Shown: piece after piece, positions 21,838-32,835 of the stretch
How positions within the stretch are numbered: the stretch's first letter is position 1
Layout of the letters: every line of letters starts with the position of its first letter
NCBI GenBank assembly: GCA_028641055.1
Contig: CM054059.1
Coordinates: 437,870,515 to 437,934,514, forward strand
Source of the DNA: Alopecurus myosuroides
Lineage: Eukaryota; Streptophyta; Magnoliopsida; Poales; Poaceae
Length of the DNA: 64,000 nucleotides
Reading direction: 5' to 3'
The notes under the pieces: model-generated
The model's database searches: none
What the model was told of the DNA's origin: nothing
The model's input: only the letters and a program-made list of their open reading frames with translations
Translations under genes and position numbers: made by a program

Positions 21838-24800
21838 TCAGGTTGAGGAGGCAAGGTTCTCGGCGCTGGCATGGGCAGTTGTTTCCTCGACGACTGTCTT
21901 GGTAGCAGTTTCTTCGGCGGTGGTTTTCTCGGCAGCTTCTTCGTTGTTGGTGGCGTCCGTTTCCGTCTGCACGGCGGCGGACTCCTCCATCTCAACATCA
22001 TCCTGGGTGGCCGTCTGCTCGGATGTAGCTGTGGCCACCGAGATGGGGCCTGGAGCCGAAGAGGAGCCAGCGGTGTGGCTAGGAGGTGGCACCGTGTCGT
22101 CAAGAGCAGCACCCGAGGAGGTGCCGAAGTTGAGTGGCTCGCTGTCGATGTGGGCATGCTCCTCCTCATCGCTACCCGAGACGGCGGCGCTCTTCCCCTT
22201 CCCGGCCTTGCTCCTGGGAGATGCGAAGTATTCGTCCATGTCCTCCTCGTCGTCCTCGTCGTCCTCCATATCGGCTTCCTCCTCGTCTTCATAATCAGTG
22301 TCCGGCTCGGGGGGGCCGTCGATGTAGACCTCCGTCTCGGCACACTCGGCAACTTCATAAGCGATCTGCTTGCGCAAGGCCACGCTAGCGGCATCATTCT
22401 CCCACTTGGAGTTATTACGCTTCCCGCGGATGCGCTGCATGTCAAGGTTCTCATACCAAGACGCCATGCAGAGAAGCATCACATCTGCACCGGCACGGGC
22501 TGCAGAGGCTCGCCACTTCTTCAGCTCGGCCTTCGCTTCCTCCAGCTTGTGGGCGAGATCCCGCATCTTTCTTGGCTGGGGGTCATGAGGCCAGAACAAC
22601 CTGTGGAGCTCAAAGCCCACGTGCACCAAGTCGGTTCCAACACCGACTAGCTGATCGAAGAAGCTTTTGAGCACCAGCAAGACGTCCTCGATCTCGGAAC
22701 TGGTATCTGCCGCCTCGCCCTTCGAAAGGCGAAGTGCTCGGTTTGTGGCCAGAATAGGCGCAGATGTGGAATCAAGAGCAGGCCAGATATCTGAAATAGC
22801 AAATGGCAACTTCAAAAACCAAGAAGAGAGAGACCGAGAAGAAAAGATGCAGGGAAGAAGAAAACTTACCGATCAATCGGCGGTGCAGCTGCTGCAGCTT
22901 GGATTTCCAGGACTCCTCGTTGCCAATGTGTTTGTCTTGGATTCCGCGAAGAGTGGTCATCTGAGCGAAGAGATCGGCATTGGTTTTCTTCAGAGTTTCG
23001 CACTCAGACTCGAGGGCCTTCTCCTTGGCTCGGAAGGTGGTCTCGGCCTTGGCCTTCTCGGAGATCGCCCTGTCTCTCTCTGCGCCGATGGTAACGGCAT
23101 CCTGGAGTGCTTGCTGAAGTCGGAGCTGCAGGGATTCCATCTCGGTGGTGTGGTCCTTCACCAGGGCTACGGCCTGGTCAGACAGCTGTTTCTCCACCTC
23201 CGCTGGCTTGATGCAATCCTGGTGCGCCTCAGCAAATGATTTATGATCTTCTGCGGAAAGATAGATAAGGTCAGCAGATATGCAGAGAAGAAACAAATTC
23301 GAGACAGCACCGAGTAAACAGCAAACTCACCTTCAAGTTTCTTTATGGTGGCCTCGGCGTTCGCCACGAAAGCGCGGCACTTCTCGTGCTCGTCGACTAG
23401 GGCCTTCAGGTTAGCTGCAGAGAAGGGAAGGTTAGTGCCAAAGAAAGCAGGAGCGGGCGTAAAAATAAAACGCAGAAACCGCATAGCTAAAAGGCCTACC
23501 CTGCACTTCAGCCAGCTGCTGGCTGCTCTCGTTGGCGTTTTTGCTTGCGGCCTCGGCATCTGCCTTCTCTTTCTCCAGTGCGGCGATGCGTCTCCTGGCG
23601 ATGGAATGGTTCCAGAGTAGGATGCGGTACAAGCTGGTCCGCTTGAGAACGCTATCCTGAAAACCGAGAAGAAAATGAGTTAGGCAAAGCAGAGAAGATT
23701 CGGCCCGAGTAGGAGGCTACTCGGAGAGTATCCACCTACTCGACCCAAATCTCGGGGACTGGGAGTGATGGTGAGAAAGAAGAAAGGCGGGTAGAAGAGA
23801 AGAAAGTTATACTCGGAAAAGGCAAAAAGACTTACTGCGTAACTCTGTTCGATATCTTCGGCGTTCTTGCGGTGCAAGAACATCTTGGCTGCGAGGGTGG
23901 CGGTGTCGGTGGAGACGGACATGGGCTGGTGTCCCAGGTCGATCTTGTTCCACTCCACGCGGTAGTGGTCGACGGGGCCAAGGGTCAAGCCGTGCCACTT
24001 CTCCTCTCCGAGAACCCCGCTGTCCCACTTAGCGCTGATATAGCCGACAGTATCCAGTACCTGCTCAAGACCCTTGGAGGTTATTGGCTTGTCTTGGGGT
24101 CCCCGAGAAGCAATATTGACGGGTTTATTCTGGGCTGGATCGAAGGGAGGAGTATTCCTGGCTACTGCCTTCCTCCCCTTCTGAATAGCTACAGCTCTAT
24201 CTTGGGGAGGGAAGCCGATGCGGTGTTGGTGGCTAACCTCAATCATATATTCCGGGTAGCAGGGCTGGCCAGCAGCGCGAGCGCCCGCAGAGAGTGCAGC
24301 AGGAATCGGGCCGGAGTCGCGGATCACGAGTGCTCCGCCTGCGGATGCGCCTTGCTCCCTGGCCCTTTTCTTCGTCTGCTCCTTCTCGATCTTCTGCTTC
24401 TCGGGATCCTCGGGTTTCTTCCCCTCTGTCTTGGCTTTTGCCTTCTCGGCCTTGGCTTTTGCCTTCTCGGCGACTGCTTCCTCGGCAGCTCGCCTCTCGG
24501 CTTTCTTCTGTTCAGCCCTGGCCTTCTTCTGCTCGGCCTTGGCTCTCTCAGCAGTTTCTTTCTCGGCTTTGGCCTTCTCGGTGGCTTCCTCCTTGGCCTT
24601 GGCCTCCTCGGCAGCCACCTTATCGGCAGCCTTCCTCTCGGAAGGGCCCTTCTCGGAGCAGTAATCCCTCAGAGCATCAAGGGCCCGTTGCCTGGTTACT
24701 CGCCCAGGAGGGCTGGAGGTGTCCTTGCTCTGAGGAGACGAGGAGGAGGTTGGTGGTGTAGGGCCTTGTGCAGTCGGTGGCGTAGGGCCCTGCGCAGTTG

Positions 24801-26975
24801 GAGGCGCCGCTGCAGCTCCTGGCAGAACACCACTCGGTACGCCGCCTGGCAGTGGGTAAACATCTTCTACGGTGGCGTCCGCAGCGGCGTTGTCTCCTAC
24901 TTGCTGCTCGGCAGCAAGATTGTCTCGTGCACCAGCCTCTGTGCTGGTTTGCTCTTGTTCTACTTCAGGCCGCTCGGGGGCGGCAGTGTCTTGCAAATCC
25001 TGGTCTCGGACCTCCTCGGCATTGCTAGCCGGAGGAGAAGGTGGTCTTTCGAGGTGGACGGCAGCGTCCTGAGCTGCCGCTTCTGATCCTGCTCCCTGAG
25101 CGGAAGTGATCGGTGCTTTGGCGGCAGCAGCGTGGGCAGTGTTGTCCTCCTCGTCGTCATCGACGTTGATCAGAGGAATCGGAGTTTCCTTGGCTTGGCC
25201 GGATGCACAAGCGGCGTTCACGTCCAAGGGAGCTCTGCGGAAAGAGGAGAAGGGAATCAGGAATTGGCAGAAAATGGGGAAAATGGCACTGCGCGAGAAG
25301 AAAGACGACCGGGAAGGAGGCTTACGCGGTAGTGGAAGAGAGCTGTTTCCTCTTTCTCTTCGTGGTGAGCTTGGTGGGTTTCTTCTTCTCGGGGGTCTCT
25401 CCCTCCTCGGCGGGCTTCTTCTTCTTCTTGGCAGGAGGCGCTTGTGCTTCGCCGCCTGTCCGTTTGCGAGTTTCGGGAGGGGCAACCGACAGAGGCTTGA
25501 CGACAAGGGGCGCATCACCATCGTTCTCGTCCTCATCCTGGTCGTCCTTCTCCGCAGCGGCCTCATCTGAGAAATTCAAAGGAAAGAAGAAATGAATCAG
25601 AAATAGCAATACAAGGAGTTGATGCTTCCCGGAAACAAGCAAGATGAGGATGCTATTACCGTCGGAGCCATCGTCCGCCCAAGTGTTAAGGACGTCGCGC
25701 TTCTCGGGAACGGGGCTGCTCTGCTCCGCGTCATCAGAGGGGGGTACATCATCCTCCTCGCGATCCTTGGACCAGTTGTCCTCGAAGACCTCGCTGCTTT
25801 CAGTGAGCTGGCGAGTAAGAGTCTGAAAGGCAGAGAAGGATCACAAGTTAGCCGAGTACCAGAATAGAACTCTACTCGGGTAGGCGTGCACCCACAAAGC
25901 ACACTAAGCCTAGGCCTTTTTCTAAAAATTCCTACTCGACGAGGCGTGCAGGCACAAAGCACACTAAGCCTAAGGCGATTTAGCTAAGTGTCCTACTCGG
26001 TGCACAAGGCAATTGCTAGTCGAGGCGAAAGGAGAAGCTATCTACTCGGAAGGCAGAGACGAAAACAGAGTAAGGGAGACGTACCCGCAAGATTGGAGTC
26101 CTACGGCTGAACGGGAGGAACCCGTACCGCCACTTCTCGTTGAGGCTGGTCTTCAGGATGTTCCTGGCAAGCCTGGGAACGTCAGCATCGTCGATCTCGA
26201 CGGTGGTGGTCCTGGTGCAATCGCGAGGCCCTCCCATGTAACACATGAGGTGGCATCGCTCCTGCAGAGGAAGCACCCGGCGTTTGATCCAGCACGCTAC
26301 TGGGTCGTCATTCCTGAGGCCATGCGTCTTCAGCCAGGCGAGTTGCGTCTCTATCTCGGTGGCGTTCTCGTCGTTGACGGGCTTCTCCTTCCAATTCGAC
26401 CCGAGTGGAGCACGCTTGCTCCAAGGGGGCAGGTTGATCCGATCGTCGACGGGGCCTCCATCAGCGGCGGCAACGTTCCTCACGTAGAAGAACGTTTGCT
26501 GCCACATTCGGCAGGAATCCAGCCCCTGGATGCGGGGGTGGTTCGTCCCGTTGCGCTGCACCATCATGGCGCAGCCGACGTCGGTGGCGCGGGCAACGCC
26601 CGCGCTGTCCTTCTTCCCGACGGATTGTTGGCGGAGATGGAAGTAGTGGAGCCACGTCTCCACGGTGGGCCTGATGCCGAGGAAGGCCTCGCACACCACG
26701 ACGTGGTATGCGAGGAAAACGACTGCATTGGGCGGCAGATGGTGCATCTGCAGCCCGAAGTGATTCAGGAACTTACGCATGAAGTCCGATGCTGGCAGCC
26801 CGAATCCGCGCTCGAAGTGGGACATGAACACCACGCGCTCTCCGTCCCTGGGCTTGGGCACGACCTTGTCGTCGGGTGCCCGGCACTCCACGCCGGGGGG
26901 AACCCTTCTCTCGTTCACGAGCCAGGCGAGGTTGGCTTGGGTGATGGAAGAACCGGCCCAGCAGGACTTGGCCAT
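21838..26975 (-). CDS. Antisense spliced gene (aORF) of young Tat element, putative gypsy-type transposase-domain protein
   Basis: Eight exons on the minus strand, all with GT-AG borders and continuous frame: 26975-26085, 25822-25660, 25566-25326, 25234-23836, 23656-23500, 23414-23331, 23250-22870 and 22790-21838 (stop). The product is about 1125 residues. The N-terminus (GFGLPASDFMRKFLNHFGLQ, LPPNAVVFLAYHVVVCEAFL) resembles the plant family annotated as putative gypsy-type transposon/transposase (Pfam PF04195, from memory). Then come basic-acidic linkers with a Lys-rich patch (PAKKKKKPAEEG, possibly nuclear targeting), a long Lys/Ala/Glu coiled coil (EKAKAEKETAERAKAEQKKA), further coiled coils in exons 5-7 and a very acidic tail (EEEADMEDDEDDEEDMDEYF). 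Function unknown. A TATAAATA sits 160 bp upstream of the ATG, so it probably has its own promoter. It is convergent with gag-pol, so its transcripts could also pair with the element's genomic RNA. The exon model is by eye. Confidence 0.8.
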
Positions 26976-27135
26976 GGTCGCGAGTGGAAGAATCCGAAAT
27001 CAGACGGGGTTGGTGGTGGAGCGAGTCCGCGGCGGCGCAGAGGCTAGTGCGGCGGCGGAGCGCTCGGTGGCGGAGAAGAACGGGAGGAAGAAGAGGAAAT
27101 GAGCAGGGAAGGGGAAAAGGAAGTTACCGCGGGGG

Positions 27136-27143
27136 TATTTATA
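27136..27143 (-). promoter_or_regulatory. TATA box of the antisense gene
   Basis: TATAAATA on the minus strand, about 160 bases upstream of the ATG at 26975, in a GC-rich setting. It suggests that the antisense gene is transcribed independently of the LTR. Confidence 0.6.
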
Positions 27144-27658
27144 CCTCCTCGGCGAGATTACCGTTACCGCTACGGGAGTGGGATCGATTGTGGCGTGTGG
27201 TGGGTCCTGTGGCCGGCTAGAAACGCACACACGCGAGAACCGCGCGCGTAACGGCCGCATTGGATCCCACTACAAGATCGTGGTCAGTAAATGCGCGTAA
27301 TGGGACATGACGGCCGGTGGGCCCACGGCGTGAAAACTGGACACGTGGCGTCGTGTCCTGGGCAACCAAACGACAAGGTCGTGGATGCTTGACACGTAGG
27401 CAGTACCTGCGTGAAGGGCTGGATGTTGCTCTGCGCTGCAGAGGCTCAGTTTGCGAAATTTCGCTAAGTCTTTTTACTCGGATACAGAGTAGAAAGCAAG
27501 TGCTACTCGGAAAGAGAAGACTCAAGATACTTTCCGGATAGCTACTCGGAGGCACTACTCGGCATCTTGAGGTTCGATGGCTGAGATGCAAAGGCTGGTT
27601 TTAAGCTGGCAGAGCCTAGTGAACAAGTTCGCAAGACTCAACCAGCTTCGGGGACTGC
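27144..27658. other. Region between antisense promoter and 3' LTR, with polypurine tract
   Basis: No gene seen. It should contain the promoter of the antisense gene. The last bases, CTTCGGGGACTGC (about 27646-27658), are the probable polypurine tract that primes plus-strand DNA synthesis. Four TACTCGG motifs lie at about 27474-27562. Confidence 0.6.
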
Positions 27659-28581
27659 TGTCGGGGGGTTACCCCCGAGTAGGGTAAAGACAGGTGGTAA
27701 AGGCCGCTTACAGAAGAGAGGTTTGGCCGAGTAGCCGACTACCGGGTACTCGCTACCCGGTCGACTGCTACCCGGTCTCACCTCAAGATGATCAGAAGGA
27801 GATATCAATCAGTTTCTACCATGTCGAGTAGAAGGTTTGGCCCGAGTACAATTGGCGGGAACCTTTGGCGGGAAACTACTCGGGCAGGAAGTCAAAGGAG
27901 CCGTTCTGACACAGGATCCCACGTATCCTGGGTCCGTACTTGGCAGCATTCGAACTACTGTTCGCGTGGGGACGGTCTGTCTGACAGTGACAGCATGGAA
28001 GCAGTCGGTGGCAGGATAAGGGGGACCTACTCTGTGACTAGGTACAGTGATACCAGTCTGTCCCCTAGTTTTGCCCAACGACTTTACAGAAGCAGCCAAG
28101 ACCAACGACCAAAGCTGTCAGCGGGTACTCGGAGAAAGGACAGTGTGGACACTATGTCGACACTTGTCTAGGATTTGGACGTATCCGGCTGGGCACCATG
28201 TATATAAGGTGCCCCGCCGCCTCCTGCGAGAGGGGGGAGGTAGAGGAATGCTCATATGCTCCCATAGTGCCTCACTAGAAACCCTAGAAACCCTAAGTCC
28301 TTGACCTAGCTCTACTCGGAGAGGGGCAAGGGGCTACTCGGTAGCGTTACCATTTGTACTGTGGCTACTCGGTGAGACACCGTAATACATAGGGAAAGGC
28401 AGGAGTAGGGGTTTTACCTCCTCACGAGGGCCCTGAACCTGGGTACATCGTGTTGTTTGTGTTGTGTGGATCTTACCGCACGCGGCTACTCGTCGCGTGA
28501 TCCCTCCCCGGACACCTCCAGCGTCCATCGTCCCCACATCTTTAGCCATCCCATGGCATCTGCCGTGACACCACCACGACA
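27659..28581 (+). repeat. 3' LTR of young Tat element
   Basis: 923 bp, no difference from 13276-14198 seen on reading. Followed by GGTAT at 28582-28586. It also carries the gag ATG, here without a downstream gag. Confidence 0.95.
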
Positions 28582-28586
28582 GGTAT
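28582..28586. repeat. Target site duplication GGTAT, right
   Basis: Matches 13271-13275; proves a single insertion event of the element between them. Confidence 0.95.
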
Positions 28587-30419
28587 GGTACCTTCCAGTC
28601 CGGGATTACAAACAATACTTCAATTGACTCGGAGATTAGAGGATAGTCTACATCTCCGCCTTTGATGGTTGGTTTGAACAAATGTTGAACGAAAACACCC
28701 GACGGCAATGTTTTTACCCTTTCCGAGCCCCTTCGAGCTAGAGCATCTGTGTTCTAGTTTTCTTCCCGCTTTACATGATTTACTTCAAATCTCAAGAAGC
28801 ATATGGCGAATTCGTATACAGTTCTTTGATATTCCGCCATTATGGGGCTTTTAGTGTCCCATGTGTGGTTAAGCTAGTGTTGTACCAAATCTGAGTCTCC
28901 ATAACATAGTATGCGTTTAATCCTATTTACTTTGCAATATGTAAGCCATGAAGTAGCGCTTCATACTCTGCCATATTATTACTGACATTGAAGTGAATTT
29001 GTAGCACATACTCCATTTTGTCGCCTTTTGAAGATTTTAGCACCACACCCGCACCAGTGCCTTCTTTCATTTTGGATCCGTCAAAATGAATGATCCAATA
29101 TTCCGACTCTCGCATTGGCGTGTTTTCTATGGTTTCTGTCCAATCAGCTATAAAATCTGCCAACACCTGAGATTTAATTGCCGCATGGGGTTGGTACTTA
29201 ATGCCAAACGTTGCAAGCTCAATGCCCCATTTAGCAACCCTACATGTTGCATTCTTATTGTTTATGATATCCCTAGTGGTGCATTGCTTACCACCGTTAT
29301 GGAATGCACTTGGAAGTAATGGCGAAGTTTTTGAGATGCGAAGAAGACTCCACATGCCAGTTTTTGATAATGTGGATACCTTTGTTTTGACTCCGAGAAC
29401 ACTTCACTTATGTAGTATACCGGATGTTGGTCTGGAATGCTTTGATCATCCTTCTTCCTTTCCACAATTATTATAGCACTTATAACTCTATTTGTTGTTG
29501 TTAAATACAACAATATTTGTTCTTCCTCCTTTGAGGATGCCAAAGTCGGAGCTTTCAGTATAGTTTCCTTTAACTGAGCTAATGTTGTGTCTGCTTCTTC
29601 TGTCCAAACAAATTTGTCGGATTTCTTCAACAATTTGTATAATGGCAGAGCTTTATCGCATAGCCGGTTTATAAACCTGCTTACAGCGGCTGCAGAACCC
29701 GTTAGTTGCTGGACATCTTTTAAGCATGTAGGCCTTTTGATGTTCAGGATTGCTTTGATCTTTTTTGGTTTTACCTCGATTCCCCTATGAGAAATGATGA
29801 AACCTAGAAGTTTTCCCGAGGGAACCCCGAAAACGCATTTTAATGGATTTAACTTCATTTTATGCTTTTCCTTGGAAACGACAGCAATGTCCTCCACGTA
29901 AATAAGGACGTTTTTACCTATTTGATCGTGCAAGCACCTTTGCATGCAACACTTGTATGCTCCGGTGTTTTTAAAGCCGAAAGGCATGGTTATGTAATAA
30001 TATGTCCCATAGGGCGTTATAAAAGAGGTTTTAATTTGATCATCTTCCTTTAGGCGTATTTGATGATACCCGAAATAAACATCCAAAAAGCATAAAAGTT
30101 CAAAGCCAACAGTGGCATCTATTATTTCATCAATTCGTGGCAACACGAACCTATTTTTTGGACACAATTTATTCCGGCCGGTATAATTTATACACATCCT
30201 AAGAACAATGGTATCTTTCTTCGGGACTAATACCGGATTGGCAGAACAATCAATATGAATAACTTCCCGGATAAAATCAGCTGCTAAAACCCGGATAATT
30301 TCCTTACCTATAACCTTCCGTCTTCTTCTTTTGAATCGGCGGAGGCCTTGTTTGACGGGTTTTGATCCCGAAAAAACTTTCAATTTGTGCTCAGCGAGCT
30401 CCCAAGGTACACCTAGCAT
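28587..30419 (-). pseudogene. RT and RNase H part of pol, old Tat element
   Basis: Minus strand. RT (30419 to about 29270) shows KQGLRRFKRRRRKVIG, LPRIDEIIDATVGFELLCFL and YHQIRLKEDDQIKTSF, but the catalytic motif reads YVED (29900-29889) instead of YVDD, which should abolish polymerisation. RNase H (29355-28927) contains IIHFDGSKMKEGTGAGVVLK and NNMAEYEALLHGL; its frame breaks afterwards. The RT frame overlaps the RNase H frame in a different phase, so at least one shift separates them. The downstream end is the insertion site of the young Tat element. Confidence 0.85.
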
Positions 30420-30482
30420 ATCAGCAAAACACCAGGAGAAAATATCCCCGTTCTCACGCAGGAACTTGATGAGCTCGTCTTT

Positions 30483-31080
30483 CTATATGTCAGTCATTCT
30501 AGTTCCCACAACAACGTACTTAGTCAGATCTTTGGGGTCCAGGATGACCTGCTTTGTATTCTCTGAAGCTTTAAAGATGTCCGCCGGCTTTCGGGTTTCT
30601 TTTCCTGCCGGCATTTCTGTCGGTGATACCTTCTTTGCCAGCTCCTTCAATTCCTCCTTTGCAATGACCTTCTTAGCACAAAGGGCGTTTCCCAACTCTA
30701 GCTCATTTGCCAACGCAAAATCTTCTTCAATGGTGATTACTCCGCCTTTTGGCCATGGCATCTTAAGCTTATTGTAGTCCATAAATTTGGTAAAAGTCGG
30801 TCGTCCGAGTATTGCATGATATACACTTTCGAACGGTACTACCTCGAACGATATCGTCTCTTGCCAGAAGTGATCGGGCCTTCCCAACGTTACTTCTAGG
30901 GAATTTGTCCTAGGGAAGTTTCTTGTCTGCTAGGAACAATGGTGTGAAAATGTACATTGCTATGCTTGATCTGGGTTTGTGATATGTGTAATTTCTTCAA
31001 AGTGCTCAAGTACATAATGTTGATGCTTGATCTTCCGTCCATTAGCACTCTGTTGAGCCTAGTTTTTGCACAATAGGGCT
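30483..31080 (-). pseudogene. Protease region, old Tat element
   Basis: Around 31050 the minus strand reads VLMDGRSSINIMYLSTLKKL, the Tat protease active-site region with DGRSS where IDNGSS is expected. It is followed after a break by an open stretch (30887-30483) with FEVVPFESVYHAILGRPTF and TKFMDYNKLKMPWPKGGVIT, matching the end of the protease domain in the young element (YHALLGRPALSKF). Confidence 0.75.
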
Positions 31081-31760
31081 TTCTATCAGGACATGTGTGC
31101 CAGGTTCCGGGATATTGTCAGGATGATCAGACTGATCCCAGGTGATTGGAGTTTTTTCATACTTGAGATACTTTGGGGTAGGTGGAACGACGACATTGAT
31201 TTCTCACCATGATTGTTTCACCTTTTTGGCTGATGGTGTCGCCAGGAAAGTTAGGTTGCACTCTCCCTCGACTCTTGGGAACTTGGGTTCGCCTTTTCGC
31301 TACTGCTTCTGGATTTTGTCGTCAGTGTCAGAATATTTTTGTCTTTTTCAGCTTTCGGATTTTTTTTGTTGAATTTCCTTTTGGAATTCTTCCCTTTGCT
31401 TCCAGCTCCAGCATTGCTCTTCATGTGCTTATTAAGTCTGCATTGTTGGTTTGTATCGTTTGGCTTTCCAAACTATGCGTGATGTACGCAAGGTTCCCCT
31501 CTAATCTTTTCCCACTCTTCCTTAGAGTAGGAGATATGTTCCCTTCTTTACGCGCTTTTGCCTTTACATTTGCTGGAGTTATCTTTCCTAAAGGCGGCAT
31601 TTACTTCTTTAGGTTTTTTTGTGCATCTGTAGTGGCCTTCTTTTCAGAGCGAGGGGTCTTTTTGGCTTGTGCCCGTGTATCTATATTTCCGCCTCTTGCT
31701 CTAATATCATCTTCGGCCGATGCATGCTCATTGGTTGTCGTTAGCATAGATCTTAGGGCT
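31081..31760 (-). other. Decayed gag-protease linker
   Basis: No open frame of note on the minus strand. By position this is the gag C-terminus and linker of the old Tat element. Long plus-strand open stretches here have no domain and are taken as chance. Confidence 0.4.
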
Positions 31761-32093
31761 TTATGCATTTTTTATCCCATCGTGAATGGTACGAGGCCAG
31801 GTTTGAGACCATTGACGAAAGCATGCATTGGTTGCTTGTACGCCACTTACTCCAGAGCAACTATTCTTTATTGCTATCCATCTCAAAATAAAGTTTACAT
31901 ACGACTCGTCTTCGTATTGGATGCAACGATTTAACTGGTTAATGCTTTTGGGGCGCTTATATGTGCCTCGGAAATGGTGAGCAAAAACTCTAGCCATATC
32001 CTCCCAGCTGTCCACTGTTCTTGATGGTAATTCATTAATCCAGTCACACGCTACATCCAGCAACATCAAAGGCAGGAATTTCACTGCTTCCAA
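31761..32093 (-). pseudogene. Gag capsid domain fragment, old Tat element
   Basis: Minus-strand stretch containing LPLMLLDVACDWINELPSRT, WEDMARVFAHHFRGTYKRPK and NQLNRCIQYEDESYVNFILR. This parallels RTWLNNLPKNSINCW...TYKRPNRPQQLSACRQREDE in the young element. It is flanked by stops on both sides. Confidence 0.8.
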
Positions 32094-32835
32094 GTCTGTT
32101 CCTTTATTGATTTGGATGGCGGTATAGTAATTTGAGAGCCACGTATCCGTGCTTTTACTTCCGGTATACTTTTGGTAAATTGGCCCGACTTTGACAAAGC
32201 CAACATGTAGGTTTATATTCCGGATCCTATCAGTGAAACACTTTGGCCCGAAATATAAATCATCTCTTTCCGCTATATCAGCGTGTGCGGAATATCTTCC
32301 AACTGAGTGAAATCAGGGGGATCTACTTCTCCTTAGCCCACTGTTGCGTGAATACGCTCGTCTTGGTTTATCCCAATGTCTTCCGGCATCCCCGCTTTTG
32401 GAATAAGGAGGAGTTCTACTTTGGACTCTCTCCTTATACCGTGGCGGGGTTCAGGATCTCTCACGCCTATGAGGATGTTTGTATCTTCCGTCTCTATCAT
32501 CCGGATTCCTCGGAGGTGGCATTGTTTTTCCGTCTTTATCTTCTTTAGACCTACGGTGAGACTTATTGCCGTCTTTACGATTTTTGTCTTCCCGGTCGTC
32601 ATTGGCACGGGGTTTGTATTCTTTTCGCCTTTCGGCGGATAGGACCCTGTTTTGGAATCTGCATCCTTACCGTGTGGAATTTTCATGTCCTTATTGGGCT
32701 TCTCATTCTTTCCCTTTGAACTTCCAGAATCTCCAAGTTCGATTGGATCAGGCTCTGCAGCTACGGTTTGACAGTTTTACATAAAGTTGAACTATCATGC
32801 AATTTGCCGGAACGCGCTTGCCCACGTTGCTGTTG
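32094..32835 (-). other. Decayed gag sequence
   Basis: Minus strand shows basic, Lys/Arg-rich pieces (for example SHLRGIRMIE-like fragments) but no continuous frame. By position it links the gag N-terminus to the capsid fragment. Confidence 0.35.

Larger units (their letters stand above)
13276..28581 (+). mobile_element. Young Tat-lineage gypsy retrotransposon, near intact (15.3 kb)
   Basis: Two 923-bp LTRs (13276-14198 and 27659-28581) appear identical base for base by eye and are flanked by GGTAT on both sides. In order: LTR, primer site, gag-protease, a TAG, RT-RNase H-integrase, spacer, an antisense spliced gene, polypurine tract, LTR. Pol order and the IDNGSS protease motif place it in the Tat lineage of Ty3/gypsy, whose members (Grande, RIRE2, Ogre and others) are known for a long extra region after pol. 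All catalytic motifs are intact and only one stop interrupts the coding frame. It inserted into the pol of the old Tat element in the opposite orientation. Confidence 0.95.

Noticed and set aside
21871..22650. 259-residue plus-strand frame
   Set aside because: It is the antisense shadow of the last exon of the spliced minus-strand gene.
23872..25086. 404-residue plus-strand frame opposite the antisense gene
   Set aside because: Leu/Gly/Ser-rich mirror of the Lys/Ala/Glu coiled-coil exon; the minus strand has the coherent exons and splice sites.
31209..31934. 241-residue plus-strand hydrophobic frame
   Set aside because: Lies opposite decayed gag-protease sequence; Phe/Leu richness comes from A-rich minus-strand coding sequence.
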